A DNA stretch of 47,474 bases from Prevotella sp. (GCA_017483185.1 JAFULM010000027.1:1-47474), one strand, 5' to 3'. Positions 8,147 through 16,480 are shown, counted from the stretch's first letter. Numbers and translations: made by a program. The notes: generated by a model from the sequence alone, not told the origin.

Positions 8147-8704
8147 ATGAGCATGGAAGAGAAGAAACTATATACATTGTTGGTCTATTCAGAGAACCTT
8201 GCCGGTATTCTCAATCAGATAACTGCCGTATTTACGAGGCGTCAGGTGAACATCGAGAGTTTGAACGTGTCGGCGTCGAGTATCGAGGGAATACACAAGT
8301 ACACCATCACGGCGTGGAGCGACGAGGACCAGATAACAAAGATTACGCGACAGATAGAGAAGAAAATAGACGTGGTGAAAGCATTGTTCTATACGGATGA
8401 GCAGCTTTTCATACGTGAAACAGGTCTTTACAAACTGTCTACGGACGTTGTGCTGAACAATCCGGAAATCTCGCGAACGATACGTCGGCATGAGGCAACC
8501 ATCACGGAGGTTAATCCGACATACGTGATTGTGATGAAGAGCGGACGGACGGAAGAAATTTTGAGCCTGTATAAGGTTCTGAATGAGTTTGAATGTGTTC
8601 TTCAGTACACCCGCTCCGGCCGTATCGCCGTGACGCGCAGCATGCAGGAGGAAGTGACAGATTATTTGGAACAGCGGGAGAAATCAACGATACAAACACG
8701 TTAA
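8147..8704 (+). CDS. ilvN: Acetolactate synthase, small (regulatory) subunit
   Basis: IlvN (185 residues from the ATG at 8147) binds the catalytic subunit and gives valine feedback inhibition. Residues about 5-80 form an ACT domain (KLYTLLVYSENLAGILNQI, VNIESLNVSAS, TITAW). The rest is the C-terminal ALS_ss domain that activates IlvB. The start could also be the ATG at 8153 (MEEKKLYTLL); 8147 is chosen because it sits two bases after the ilvB stop. At 185 residues it is slightly longer than the usual 160-180. No Shine-Dalgarno sequence is visible, as is usual in this phylum. The thioesterase gene follows after 10 bases, so one transcript is likely. Confidence 0.95.
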   Translation: MSMEEKKLYTLLVYSENLAGILNQITAVFTRRQVNIESLNVSASSIEGIHKYTITAWSDEDQITKITRQIEKKIDVVKALFYTDEQLFIRETGLYKLSTDVVLNNPEISRTIRRHEATITEVNPTYVIVMKSGRTEEILSLYKVLNEFECVLQYTRSGRIAVTRSMQEEVTDYLEQREKSTIQTR

Positions 8705-8714
8705 GTAGATTTGC

Positions 8715-9476
8715 ATGGATAAGATAGGACGATATGAATTCATGGCAGAGCCGTTCCATTGTGACTTTACGCACAAACTCTTTATGGGACATCTTGGCAA
8801 CCATCTGCTAAATGCGGCCGATTTTCATTCTACCGAGCGCGGGTTTGGAATGAACTATCTCAACCCGATTCACAAGACATGGGTGCTTTCGCGGCTTGCT
8901 TTGGAAATGGAAGAGATGCCGGCACAGTATGATAAATTCCTGGTGGAGACATGGGTGGAAAGCGCTATGAAGTATTTCACCAACCGAAACTTTCGCGTCG
9001 TAGGACGGGACGGACGTGTGTATGGCTATGGTCGCAGTGTCTGGGCCATGATTGACACTGATTCACGACAGCCGCAAGATATTTTCGCAATACGTGATGG
9101 CGCCATCAACGACTGGATAGAGTCTGAGCATGAGTGTCCGATAGAAAAGAGTTCGCGTGTGAAAATGAATAATGGGGCTGAACTCCGGCGCACAATCGAC
9201 ACCTATTATAATGATGTGGATGTCAACGGACATGTGAATTCGGTGAAGTATATAGAGCATGTACTCGATCTTTTCCCCGTGTCGTGGTATAGTGAGTATC
9301 ATCTGCGTCGTTTCGAGATTGCATACGTAGCAGAAAGTCATGGAGGCGACAAACTCAGTTTCTATGTAGAGCAGACAGGTGAGGAAGAATATTGTGTGCG
9401 TATAGCAAAGTCGGAAGAAAATAGCGAAAATGATGTTGAAGTGTGCAGATGTAAGCTCTGTTTTGTAAAAAAGTGA
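8715..9476 (+). CDS. Acyl-ACP thioesterase
   Basis: A 253-residue double-hotdog acyl-ACP thioesterase (PF01643 family), releasing fatty acids from acyl carrier protein in the cytoplasm. The first hotdog runs from about residue 1 to 145 (FHCDFTHKLFMGHLGNHLLNAADFHSTERGFG split over the helix, NPIHKTWVLSRLALEMEE). The second contains DVNGHVNSVKYIEHVLD, the Asp/Asn-x-x-His active-site type motif. It sits between ilvN and ilvC in an otherwise pure branched-chain amino acid operon. Keto acids from this pathway prime the iso- and anteiso-branched fatty acids that dominate Bacteroidota membranes, so control of branched acyl chains is a reasonable inference, but chain specificity cannot be read from sequence. 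Confidence 0.9.
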   Translation: MDKIGRYEFMAEPFHCDFTHKLFMGHLGNHLLNAADFHSTERGFGMNYLNPIHKTWVLSRLALEMEEMPAQYDKFLVETWVESAMKYFTNRNFRVVGRDGRVYGYGRSVWAMIDTDSRQPQDIFAIRDGAINDWIESEHECPIEKSSRVKMNNGAELRRTIDTYYNDVDVNGHVNSVKYIEHVLDLFPVSWYSEYHLRRFEIAYVAESHGGDKLSFYVEQTGEEEYCVRIAKSEENSENDVEVCRCKLCFVKK

Positions 9477-9483
9477 AAGTAAA

Positions 9484-9515
9484 TTTGGACTTTTCGTTTT
9501 AAATTTGTACTTTTG
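9484..9515 (+). promoter_or_regulatory. ilvC promoter
   Basis: TTTG (9484-9487) and TACTTTTG (9508-9515) with 20 bases between them match both Bacteroidota promoter elements. ilvC can therefore be transcribed apart from ilvDBN. A small hairpin, GTCCGG (9554-9559) with CCGGAC (9569-9574), lies in the 5' leader just before the ilvC start. Confidence 0.8.
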
Positions 9516-9593
9516 CAGCTCATTTAAGTGATAAGAAGTAATTACAAACAATCGTCCGGCTTTATTGACCGGACATAAAAAGATATAATAATT

Positions 9594-10643
9594 ATGGCAG
9601 AAATGAATTTTGGTGGCGTTATCGAAACAGTTGTCACCAACAAAGAATTTTCATTGGAGAAAGCTCGTGAAGTGTTGAAGAATGAGACTATCGCCGTTAT
9701 CGGCTATGGAATTCAGGGCCCCGGTCAGGCATGCAACCTGCGCGACAACGGTTTCAACGTGATTGTAGGTCAGCGTCAGGGCAAGACATACGACAAGGCC
9801 GTGGCAGACGGATGGGTGCCCGGAAAGACACTGTTCTCCATCGAGGAGGCAGCCGAGAAGGGAACAATCATCTGCATGTTGCTTTCAGATGCCGGTCAGA
9901 TTCAGGCATGGCCGACTATCAAACCCTATCTCACAAAGGGCAAGACTCTCTATTATTCACATGGTTTTGCCATCAACTGGAGCGACCGTACCGGTGTGGT
10001 TCCTCCGTCAGATATAGATGTTATTCTTGTCGCTCCTAAAGGCTCAGGTACGTCTCTCCGTACGATGTTCCTCGAGGGACGCGGACTCAACTGCTCATAC
10101 GCCGTATATCAGGATGCTTCCGGCAAGGCAGAGGAGAAGACAATCGCCTTTGGTATCGGTATTGGCGCGGGCTACCTCTTCAAGACAACATTCCAGCGTG
10201 AGGCTACAAGCGACCTTACCGGTGAGCGCGGTTCGCTGATGGGAGCTATCGAAGGTCTTCTGGAGGCCCAGTACGAAGTGCTCCGCGAGAATGGCCACTC
10301 TCCGTCAGAGGCATTCAATGAGACCGTAGAGGAACTCACACAGAGTCTGATGCCGCTTTTTGCACAGAAAGGTATGGACTGGATGTATGCCAACTGCTCT
10401 ACAACCGCACAGCGCGGTGCTCTCGATTGGGCTCCACGTTTCCGCGACGCCATCAAGCCTGTGATGCAGTGGCTTTACTATTCCGTAAAGACCGGCAACG
10501 AGGCTCAAATATCTATCGACAGCAATTCAAAGGCAGACTACCGCGACGGGCTCAACAAGGAACTTGAGGCTATGCGCAACATGGAGATGTGGCGTGCCGC
10601 AGAGACCGTGCGTCAGCTTCGTCCGGAGAACAACGCTGAATAA
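9594..10643 (+). CDS. ilvC: Ketol-acid reductoisomerase
   Basis: IlvC (349 residues) isomerises and reduces acetolactate or acetohydroxybutyrate to the dihydroxy acids used by IlvD. The N-terminal Rossmann domain has IAVIGYGIQGPGQACNLRDNG-type glycine motif at 34-45 and a coenzyme-specificity loop GQRQG at 59-63, whose Arg/Gln content suggests NADPH. The helical knotted domain contains ATSDLTGERGSLMGAIEG and FNETVEELTQSLMPLF with the Mg-binding acidic residues. Length fits class I enzymes. It has its own promoter and terminator, unlike the tightly packed ilvBN-thioesterase block, allowing a high and separate expression level. Confidence 0.97.
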   Translation: MAEMNFGGVIETVVTNKEFSLEKAREVLKNETIAVIGYGIQGPGQACNLRDNGFNVIVGQRQGKTYDKAVADGWVPGKTLFSIEEAAEKGTIICMLLSDAGQIQAWPTIKPYLTKGKTLYYSHGFAINWSDRTGVVPPSDIDVILVAPKGSGTSLRTMFLEGRGLNCSYAVYQDASGKAEEKTIAFGIGIGAGYLFKTTFQREATSDLTGERGSLMGAIEGLLEAQYEVLRENGHSPSEAFNETVEELTQSLMPLFAQKGMDWMYANCSTTAQRGALDWAPRFRDAIKPVMQWLYYSVKTGNEAQISIDSNSKADYRDGLNKELEAMRNMEMWRAAETVRQLRPENNAE

Positions 10644-10680
10644 AGCCAGAGGTACGAATAGAAAGAATTTCTTTATATTG

Positions 10681-10733
10681 AATGTCATGAAAGTTGCATC
10701 TACAGATACTGATGCTCTTTCATGACATTTTCT
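10681..10733 (+). terminator. Terminator after ilvC
   Basis: A perfect 13-bp stem AATGTCATGAAAG (10681-10693) with CTTTCATGACATT (10717-10729), followed by TTTCTTTG. It ends the ilv region. Confidence 0.8.
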
Positions 10734-10848
10734 TTGTATATATTCCGAATTAGTAAAGAATTGGCAAAAAAGCCTAAAAGCCAAATAAATTAAAGGGTTT
10801 TTTTGCGTCTTTAACTATAAAAACCATCGTTTGCTGCATGACACGGCT

Positions 10849-10856
10849 TATCTTTG
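10849..10856 (+). promoter_or_regulatory. Promoter −7 box for superoxide dismutase
   Basis: TATCTTTG is a perfect −7 match. Initiation near 10863 leaves a leader of about 40 bases and rules out the upstream ATG at 10838 as the start. Confidence 0.65.
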
Positions 10857-10903
10857 CAATTGAAAAAAATCTGAGGATAACTAACAATTTAAATTTATTT
10901 ATT

Positions 10904-11512
10904 ATGGAAACAAAGGCAGTAAACGGAAAATTCGAGTTGGTAACTTTGCCATACGCGGCAGATAGTCTTGAGCCCGTCATCAGTTCGTCGACAATAGCCT
11001 ATCATTACGGTAAGCATCTGCAGACGTACCTCAACAATCTCAATGACGCCCTGCCTGGAAGTCGTTATGTAGGAATGACTCTGGAGGACATCGTCAGGGT
11101 GGGGGATGGTGCTGTTTTGAACAACGCCGGCCAGGTGCTTAACCATAGTCTCTATTTCACTCAATTTCGTCCGGCTGGTGGCCAACCGTCATTGCCATCG
11201 GGAAAGTTGGCCGAAGCCATAGCAGAACAGTTTGGTTCTTATGAGGCTTTTTGTGCGGAATTTGTAGCGAAAGGCGTTTCTCTCTTTGGTTCCGGATGGG
11301 TCTGGCTGTCTGTTGACAGCGAGCGTAAACTCATCATCACCCAAGAATCCAATGCCGGTAACCCTGTGCGGCACAATTTTAAGCCTTTGCTTACATTTGA
11401 CGTATGGGAGCACGCCTATTATCTGGACTATCAAAACAGGCGTGCGGAGCATCTCCCGCAATTGTGGAAGATAGTCGATTGGAAAGTTGTGGAGCGTAGA
11501 TTTGAGGAATAA
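10904..11512 (+). CDS. sodB: Superoxide dismutase, Fe/Mn family
   Basis: A 202-residue cytoplasmic iron/manganese superoxide dismutase that converts superoxide to oxygen and hydrogen peroxide. The metal ligands are His34 (IAYHYGKH), His81 (VLNHSLYF), Asp166 and His170 (FDVWEHAYYLDY). Gln77 in NAGQVLNH corresponds to the second-shell Gln of Fe enzymes, and the Leu after GKH (KHLQTYLNNLN) is seen in the cambialistic enzymes of Porphyromonas and Bacteroides, so use of either Fe or Mn is possible. The start at 10904 fits the mature family length; a longer frame from 10838 overlaps the promoter. The gene is monocistronic, between its own promoter and a strong terminator. Confidence 0.95.
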   Translation: METKAVNGKFELVTLPYAADSLEPVISSSTIAYHYGKHLQTYLNNLNDALPGSRYVGMTLEDIVRVGDGAVLNNAGQVLNHSLYFTQFRPAGGQPSLPSGKLAEAIAEQFGSYEAFCAEFVAKGVSLFGSGWVWLSVDSERKLIITQESNAGNPVRHNFKPLLTFDVWEHAYYLDYQNRRAEHLPQLWKIVDWKVVERRFEE

Positions 11513-11530
11513 AGATATACGACGGCTAAA

Positions 11531-11578
11531 AAATAAGGGTGTAGTTGAAATGGGAAAAATTCAACTACACCCTTATTT
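11531..11578. terminator. Bidirectional terminator, sod / HIT gene
   Basis: A perfect 18-bp stem (11531-11548 with 11561-11578) begins with AAATAAGGG and ends with CCCTTATTT, giving A/T tracts on both sides. It serves the convergent superoxide dismutase and HIT genes. Confidence 0.85.
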
Positions 11579-11604
11579 GATGTATTTTCAGATTCTGTTC
11601 TGAA

Positions 11605-12030
11605 TTACAACTCTTTCTTCAGAGCCTCAGCCATCTGTGCATATTCTTCATCCGTGAGATAGACCTCTTTCGGATTCATGCGGAAGACACCACCGAAGTC
11701 GGGACCTCCGACATATTTGGGTATGAGATGGAAATGGAGATGTTCCAGCGTGTCGGAATATGCGCCGTAGTTTATTTTTGCCGGATTGAATACTTTCTGC
11801 ATTGCGCGTGTGACTCTTGCCACGTCGCTCATGAATGCGTTTCGCTTCTCGTCGCTCAGCAGATTGAGATCATCCACGTGCTCGTCATAGGCCACAAGGC
11901 AACGGCCGTGGTATGTTTGTTCTTTGAATATGAACATGCGTGACACGCTCAGATGTGCCACTTCAATCATAAGGCTTTTCAGCGTCTCATTGTTCTGACA
12001 ATAGAGACATTCTTTGGGATCACTTTTCAT
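11605..12030 (-). CDS. HIT family nucleotide-binding protein
   Basis: A 141-residue histidine-triad protein. The motif HLHFHLIPKY near residues 97-106 carries the His-x-His-x-His nucleotide-binding and hydrolase site of the family, whose members act on adenosine phosphoramidates or dinucleoside polyphosphates. The first residues include CLYC, half of a possible Zn site, although the second pair of ligands is not evident. The middle YHGRCLVAYDEHVDDLNLL is typical HIT-fold sequence. It is transcribed alone from a −7 box at 12084-12091 and converges on superoxide dismutase. The exact substrate cannot be inferred. Confidence 0.9.
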   Translation of the reverse strand: MKSDPKECLYCQNNETLKSLMIEVAHLSVSRMFIFKEQTYHGRCLVAYDEHVDDLNLLSDEKRNAFMSDVARVTRAMQKVFNPAKINYGAYSDTLEHLHFHLIPKYVGGPDFGGVFRMNPKEVYLTDEEYAQMAEALKKEL

Positions 12031-12083
12031 TGTAGTTTTTCGTTTTTATTATGTTTGATTTGTTTTGCGGGTTAATCACCATA

Positions 12084-12091
12084 CAAAGGTA
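12084..12091 (-). promoter_or_regulatory. Promoter −7 box for HIT gene
   Basis: CAAAGGTA on the plus strand is TACCTTTG on the minus strand, 54 bases upstream of the HIT start. No −33 match is seen at the proper distance. Confidence 0.55.
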
Positions 12092-12225
12092 AGAATAATT
12101 TTTAGAAATGCGAGGCGCTAACCGGTTTATGTTTCAAAAGATGTGCAAATACGTTGAGTCAATCGAATGGTATGTCATGTCGGTTTGCGCTCGTTGTTTT
12201 GTTGACGGAGGAAAACTTACTGTTT

Positions 12226-14154
12226 TTAAGTGTGTGTAGAATGTTCCTGCTGTTTGGCCTCCAACATTCCGTCAAAGGAGATTAGTTCTTCCTCATCCAA
12301 CAGATGTCGTAGTGCCGCGTCGATTTGTTCAAAAGGATGTCTGATTTTGCAGAGTTCCGTTACGTGATGTCGTTTCCCGTCAGTGAAGAGAGACCGTATT
12401 TCAGCCTCTGTTTCGGCGATGGTCTTGTCGTTTACGATTTCGTGACGATGTTCCAGACACACGTCGCAGGTGCCACATTCCGTTCCGGTGTCTTCTCCGA
12501 AGTATCTCAGCAGTAATTGGCTACGGCAGGTGTCTGTCGAAGCGGCGTATGCTGCCATTGCTTCGATACGTTCGATGAACTGCTTTTTGCGGTTGTCGTA
12601 AGCGTCTTTGGGGAATATCAGATGTTCGGGATCCTCTCGTCGTTGTTTGTAGCGTATGACCGGAGTGCGCTTGTGGGGGATAAATCTGAGTATATGTTTC
12701 TGATTGAGAAGTTTCAGATTCATGTAGACTTCGTGAGCGCTGAGACCGGTCAGGTGGGCGAGAAAGCTCTCGTCGATATAGACATAGTCATTGAATAAGC
12801 CTCCGTAGTTGCGCAACATTGCGATGATGAGCTTCTCTTCAGTTTCCGAGTTGTTCTCCAGTCGGTAAAGGTCATTGCGTGATACGCAGAACATGACTTG
12901 TGCATTGTTGTCTTGTTCCTCAATATATTCGATGTATCCTGCGTGATCAAGTATTTTCAGTGCGGCGTCAGCATGTAGCGGGAAGTGTCCGTAGATATGG
13001 CAGAACTTGTCCAATCCAAATTCAAAAGATAAGTTGTAGCCTGCTCCGGTCGGTATCTGGTAGAAGTAAGCAAGGTGTTCATAGACAGTCCTTATGTAGT
13101 CCTTGTCCGGAAATGTGCTCTTTATGCGTTTGTTTATTTTGCCAATGTCGCTTTTGTTCCATAGCAATATTGCGTATGACTTCTTTCCGTCCCGTCCGCC
13201 GCGACCTGCTTCTTGAAAGTATGCTTCGATGCTGTCCGGCATGTCTCTATGGATGACAATGCGTACATCCGGCTTGTCGATGCCCATACCAAATGCGTTT
13301 GTGGCGACCATCACACGTATTTTGCCACTCTGCCATGCTTTTTGTCGCTCGTCTCTGGTTGCGTTATCCAATCCTGCATGATAGTAAGTTGCATCAATGC
13401 CGTTGCCGCACAACAACTCTGCAGTCTCCTTTGTTTTTTTTCGGCTACGTACGTACACGATGGCACAGCCTTCGACACATTGGAGAATATGTATCATTTC
13501 CTGTTGCTTGTTGATTGTCCGTCTGACGACGTAGGCCAGATTCTTACGTTCAAAACTCATGCGGAACACGCGCTTTTCCGCAAACCCCAACCGTTCCTGA
13601 ATGTCGTCGATGACATCCGGTGTTGCTGTTGCGGTCAAGGCGAGTATCGGTGCTGACGGATGGATACGTCGGATATCAGAGATTTTGAGATATGAAGGAC
13701 GGAAATCATATCCCCATTGACTTATGCAATGGGCTTCATCCACAGTGATGAAGCTCACTTGCATGTGTTTCATCTTGGTCTGAAAGATCTCCGAAGCCAA
13801 TCGCTCGGGTGAAACATAAAGGATGCGTATTGCGCCGAAGATGCAGTTCTCAAGTGTCGTGATAATGTCATCCCGCGACATACCGGAGTATATTGCCGCA
13901 GCACGTATGCCCCGCCGCTTGAGATTTGCCACCTGATCCTTCATCAAGGCGATGAGTGGAGTTATGACGATACACACACCTTCTTGTGCCAATGCCGGTA
14001 CCTGAAAGGTGATGGACTTTCCTCCGCCTGTCGGCATCAGCCCCAGAGTGTCGTGCCCGGTGCTGATGCTTTCTATGATTTTCCGTTGGATGCCACGGAA
14101 ATCATCGTAGCCCCAATACTTCCGGAGAATGTCTCTATACTTGTCCGATTGCAT
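12226..14154 (-). CDS. recQ: ATP-dependent DNA helicase RecQ
   Basis: A 642-residue superfamily 2 helicase that unwinds DNA 3' to 5' in recombinational repair. Visible motifs are FRGIQRKII (motif 0), LMPTGGGKSITFQVPAL (Walker A), FITVDEAHCISQWGYDFRPSY (DEAH box and aromatic loop), ALTATA (motif III), NAFGMGIDKPDVR (motif V) and EAGRGGRDG (motif VI). The RecQ zinc site follows with CRSQLLLRYFGE and CGTCDVC. The C-terminus is short and lacks an obvious HRDC domain. ATG 14154 is chosen over the longer frame from 14187 because MQSDKYRDILRKYWGY is family-like and it starts just four bases after the recJ stop, with GGAGGAG upstream. recJ and recQ are thus one transcription unit; RecQ and RecJ act together on stalled forks and breaks. 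Confidence 0.95.
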   Translation of the reverse strand: MQSDKYRDILRKYWGYDDFRGIQRKIIESISTGHDTLGLMPTGGGKSITFQVPALAQEGVCIVITPLIALMKDQVANLKRRGIRAAAIYSGMSRDDIITTLENCIFGAIRILYVSPERLASEIFQTKMKHMQVSFITVDEAHCISQWGYDFRPSYLKISDIRRIHPSAPILALTATATPDVIDDIQERLGFAEKRVFRMSFERKNLAYVVRRTINKQQEMIHILQCVEGCAIVYVRSRKKTKETAELLCGNGIDATYYHAGLDNATRDERQKAWQSGKIRVMVATNAFGMGIDKPDVRIVIHRDMPDSIEAYFQEAGRGGRDGKKSYAILLWNKSDIGKINKRIKSTFPDKDYIRTVYEHLAYFYQIPTGAGYNLSFEFGLDKFCHIYGHFPLHADAALKILDHAGYIEYIEEQDNNAQVMFCVSRNDLYRLENNSETEEKLIIAMLRNYGGLFNDYVYIDESFLAHLTGLSAHEVYMNLKLLNQKHILRFIPHKRTPVIRYKQRREDPEHLIFPKDAYDNRKKQFIERIEAMAAYAASTDTCRSQLLLRYFGEDTGTECGTCDVCLEHRHEIVNDKTIAETEAEIRSLFTDGKRHHVTELCKIRHPFEQIDAALRHLLDEEELISFDGMLEAKQQEHSTHT

Positions 14155-14158
14155 TTTT

Positions 14159-15880
14159 TTACTCCTCCGACGGCATGATGTCTTCAATCTGCAGTTGGAC
14201 CTCGCCTCGTTTATACGTGTTTTCTTCTATTGTATATACGATATTGAATGAGCGTTTGCTCTTTATGTACCGTGCGGCCGAACTCTGTCCGAATGCAATG
14301 CCGTTCATGACGTTGCTCGACTGGCTGTCGACAAGTTCGAGCTTGATGTGCTCCTGATGCCGTCCGACAACTTTGCTCGTCCCGTAATCATATACATTGC
14401 GCGTACAGAACAGCGGTTTGGGATTGCATGGCCCGTGCGGAGCAAATTTTTTCAAGTCTGCATGCATCTTCTTAGTGATGTCCTTGAAGTCTATCACTTC
14501 TTCGATGTCCAGCATGGGCATTGTCTGTTCAGGCATGATGTGTTCCTTGACATACTGTTGAAACCGGCGTCTGAATTCCTTGATGTTTTCAGCTTTGAGA
14601 GACAGTCCTGCTGCGTAAGTATGACCTCCGAAGTTTTCAAGCAGATCGCGGCAACTCTTGATCGCGTCATATATGTCAAATCCGGCGACACTACGTGCCG
14701 AACCGGTAGCCATCCCGTCGTTCAAGGTCAGCACGACAGTGGGGCGGAAGTATATTTCAGTCAGGCGCGAAGCAACGATGCCAATGACTCCCTTTTTCCA
14801 GTTCTCGTCGTAAAGGACAATGGATGACAGATGTTTTTGGCTTTCCAACTTCTCTACGATAGAGTTTGCTTCTTCAGTCATCTGTTTGTCTATGTCCTTG
14901 CGTTGTTCGTTATATTCATTTATGAGACAAGCCTCCGCCATTGCGCGTCCGAAGTCTTTCTCCACAAGCAGTTCGACGGCTTCCTTGCCATTTTGCATGC
15001 GTCCGGAAGCGTTGATGCGTGGTCCTATCTTGAAGACGATGTCGCTCATGGTCAATTCCCGGTTTGTCAGTCCGCAGATTTCGATGATGGCTTTCAGTCC
15101 GACAGACGGACTTTGGTTGAGCTGCTTCAGTCCATGAAATGCTAATGTGCGATTTTCTCCGATGACAGGAACTATGTCTGAGGCGATACTGACGGCGCAA
15201 AAGTCAAGCAGCGGAATCAGTCTTGAGAACGGGATGCCGTTGTTTTTGGCAAAAGCCTGCATGAACTTAAAGCCGACGCCGCATCCGGAAAGGTCGTGGA
15301 AAGGATAGGTCGAGTCCGCCCTTTTCGGATTAAGGATGGCTACGGCAGGAGGCATTTCGTCGTCGGGTACATGATGGTCGCAGATGATGAAGTCTATGCC
15401 AAGGCTTTTGGCATAAGCAATCTCCTCGATGGCCTTGATGCCGCAATCGAGAACGATGATGAGTTTGACACCCGTTTCTTTTGCATAGTCTATTCCTTTA
15501 TGGCTCACACCATACCCTTCTTCATAACGGTCCGGTATATAGTATTCGATATTGGAATAGAACTGTTGCAGAAACTTATACACCAGAGCGACTGCCGTAC
15601 AGCCATCCACGTCATAGTCGCCGTAGACCATGATACGCTCTTTGCGTCCCATCGCATCGTTCAGCCTGTCCACGGCCACGTCCATGTCGTTCATCAGGAA
15701 CGGATCAATCAACTCGTTGAGCATCGGTCGGAAGAATCTTTTTGCCGCCGATTCGGTCTTTATGCCGCGCTGTATCAGCAGGTTGGCGAGAATCGGGCTC
15801 ATGCCGATTTTCTCTCCCAGCTCTTTAGCTGCCTTTTGCCTTTCCGGTGTAGGTGGTTCGTAATTCCATTTGAATTGCAT
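14159..15880 (-). CDS. recJ: Single-stranded-DNA exonuclease RecJ
   Basis: RecJ (573 residues) degrades single-stranded DNA 5' to 3' and resects ends opened by RecQ. The DHH phosphoesterase motifs are clear: MVYGDYDVDGCTAVAL (motif I, DxD), IVLDCGIKA (motif II), ICDHHVPDD (DHH motif) and the DHHA1 part with INASGRMQNG and GSARSVAGFDIYDAI, where GG-H appears as FGGHTYAAGLSL. An OB-like C-terminal domain completes it. Length matches the usual 560-580. Immediately downstream and in the same direction is recQ. The 5' leader is unusual (mini-ORF entry at 15922-15964). Confidence 0.96.
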   Translation of the reverse strand: MQFKWNYEPPTPERQKAAKELGEKIGMSPILANLLIQRGIKTESAAKRFFRPMLNELIDPFLMNDMDVAVDRLNDAMGRKERIMVYGDYDVDGCTAVALVYKFLQQFYSNIEYYIPDRYEEGYGVSHKGIDYAKETGVKLIIVLDCGIKAIEEIAYAKSLGIDFIICDHHVPDDEMPPAVAILNPKRADSTYPFHDLSGCGVGFKFMQAFAKNNGIPFSRLIPLLDFCAVSIASDIVPVIGENRTLAFHGLKQLNQSPSVGLKAIIEICGLTNRELTMSDIVFKIGPRINASGRMQNGKEAVELLVEKDFGRAMAEACLINEYNEQRKDIDKQMTEEANSIVEKLESQKHLSSIVLYDENWKKGVIGIVASRLTEIYFRPTVVLTLNDGMATGSARSVAGFDIYDAIKSCRDLLENFGGHTYAAGLSLKAENIKEFRRRFQQYVKEHIMPEQTMPMLDIEEVIDFKDITKKMHADLKKFAPHGPCNPKPLFCTRNVYDYGTSKVVGRHQEHIKLELVDSQSSNVMNGIAFGQSSAARYIKSKRSFNIVYTIEENTYKRGEVQLQIEDIMPSEE

Positions 15881-15921
15881 TAATATATTGTTTTTTTATT
15901 CTTCTATTTTTCAAGTGCCGT

Positions 15922-15964
15922 TTAGTGGCGACGAATTTCGTTTGTCATAACTTCGTCACCTCCT
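15922..15964 (-). promoter_or_regulatory. Leader mini-ORF with perfect Shine-Dalgarno upstream of recJ
   Basis: On the minus strand AGGAGGTGA (15964-15956) is a full anti-SD match, seven bases before an ATG at 15948 that opens an eight-codon ORF, MTNEIRRH, stopping at 15922. Consensus SD sites are rare in this phylum. GACGAA just upstream of the ATG can pair with TTCGTC inside the ORF, making a small stem that overlaps the start codon. It lies in the probable recJ leader, 41 bases before the recJ ATG. Confidence 0.4.
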
Positions 15965-15989
15965 TTTTGTATATGGCCGATATGGCTTG

Positions 15990-15997
15990 TAAAGTTA
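15990..15997 (-). promoter_or_regulatory. Possible promoter −7 box for recJ-recQ
   Basis: The minus strand reads TAACTTTA, one mismatch to TAnnTTTG. It would give a leader of about 100 bases containing the mini-ORF. The rest of 15998-16111 has no supportable feature. Confidence 0.35.
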
Positions 15998-16111
15998 CGA
16001 ATAAAAAACAAGAAAATGTGAAACAGTAAGCAAGTTTTTGTGTTTTTAAAGAAAAAGGAGTGTGGTAAAGCAAGTGTGTAGTAGCGTATAGTGCGGTTTG
16101 ACGACTTTATC

Positions 16112-16168
16112 GTTTGTCAGACAAACAAGGAGGGATGTGACTTGATTCATTATGTCACATCCCTCCTT
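16112..16168 (-). terminator. Two tandem inverted repeats, likely terminator
   Basis: A perfect 15-bp stem AAGGAGGGATGTGAC (16127-16141) with its complement at 16154-16168, directly beside the small palindrome GTTTGTCAGACAAAC (16112-16126). It lies downstream of the 54-residue minus-strand gene. A weak T stretch follows on the minus strand (TTGTTTGTC). Confidence 0.6.
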
Positions 16169-16207
16169 AATCCAGTTTTATTGTCTCTGGGTGTCTCACT
16201 TTGCATA

Positions 16208-16372
16208 TTATACGATGGATGAAACCAATACTGCAATTATCATGGCTGCTGCAATAAATACCATTAGATAGAAGCTGAATTTTTTGAGTATGCGGTTTCG
16301 TCGTATTGCGTTGAAACTTTGCTGTTTGAATCGGCTTGCTTCATCGCCTTGTATCATGTTCTTCTTTGTCAT
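16208..16372 (-). CDS. Small single-pass membrane protein, 54 residues
   Basis: A short gene from ATG at 16372 to TAA at 16208-16210. The first half is charged and basic (MTKKNMIQGDEASRFKQQ, then IRRNRILKK); residues about 33-54 are strongly hydrophobic (FYLMVFIAAAMIIAVLVSSIV), a single C-terminal transmembrane helix running to the last residue. The basic stretch just before the helix predicts the N-terminus in the cytoplasm. It fills the gap between the cysteine peptidase and recJ and is bracketed by hairpins on both sides (16423-16456 and 16112-16168), as an independent unit would be. No family is recognised. Composition and lack of any competing long frame support it as a real gene. Confidence 0.6.
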   Translation of the reverse strand: MTKKNMIQGDEASRFKQQSFNAIRRNRILKKFSFYLMVFIAAAMIIAVLVSSIV

Positions 16373-16422
16373 TATAGCTTTATTAAAGTGTTGATACTCA
16401 GGATAGATAAACTTTCTCTTGT

Positions 16423-16456
16423 GTACAGCCGAACCTGTTTCCGGATTCGGCTGTAC
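16423..16456 (-). terminator. Hairpin after the cysteine peptidase gene
   Basis: An 11-bp stem GTACAGCCGAA (16423-16433) with TTCGGCTGTAC (16446-16456), starting 25 bases past the peptidase stop. The following minus-strand T tract is weak. Confidence 0.55.
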
Positions 16457-16480
16457 GTCGAGACGATATTGATTTTATTG

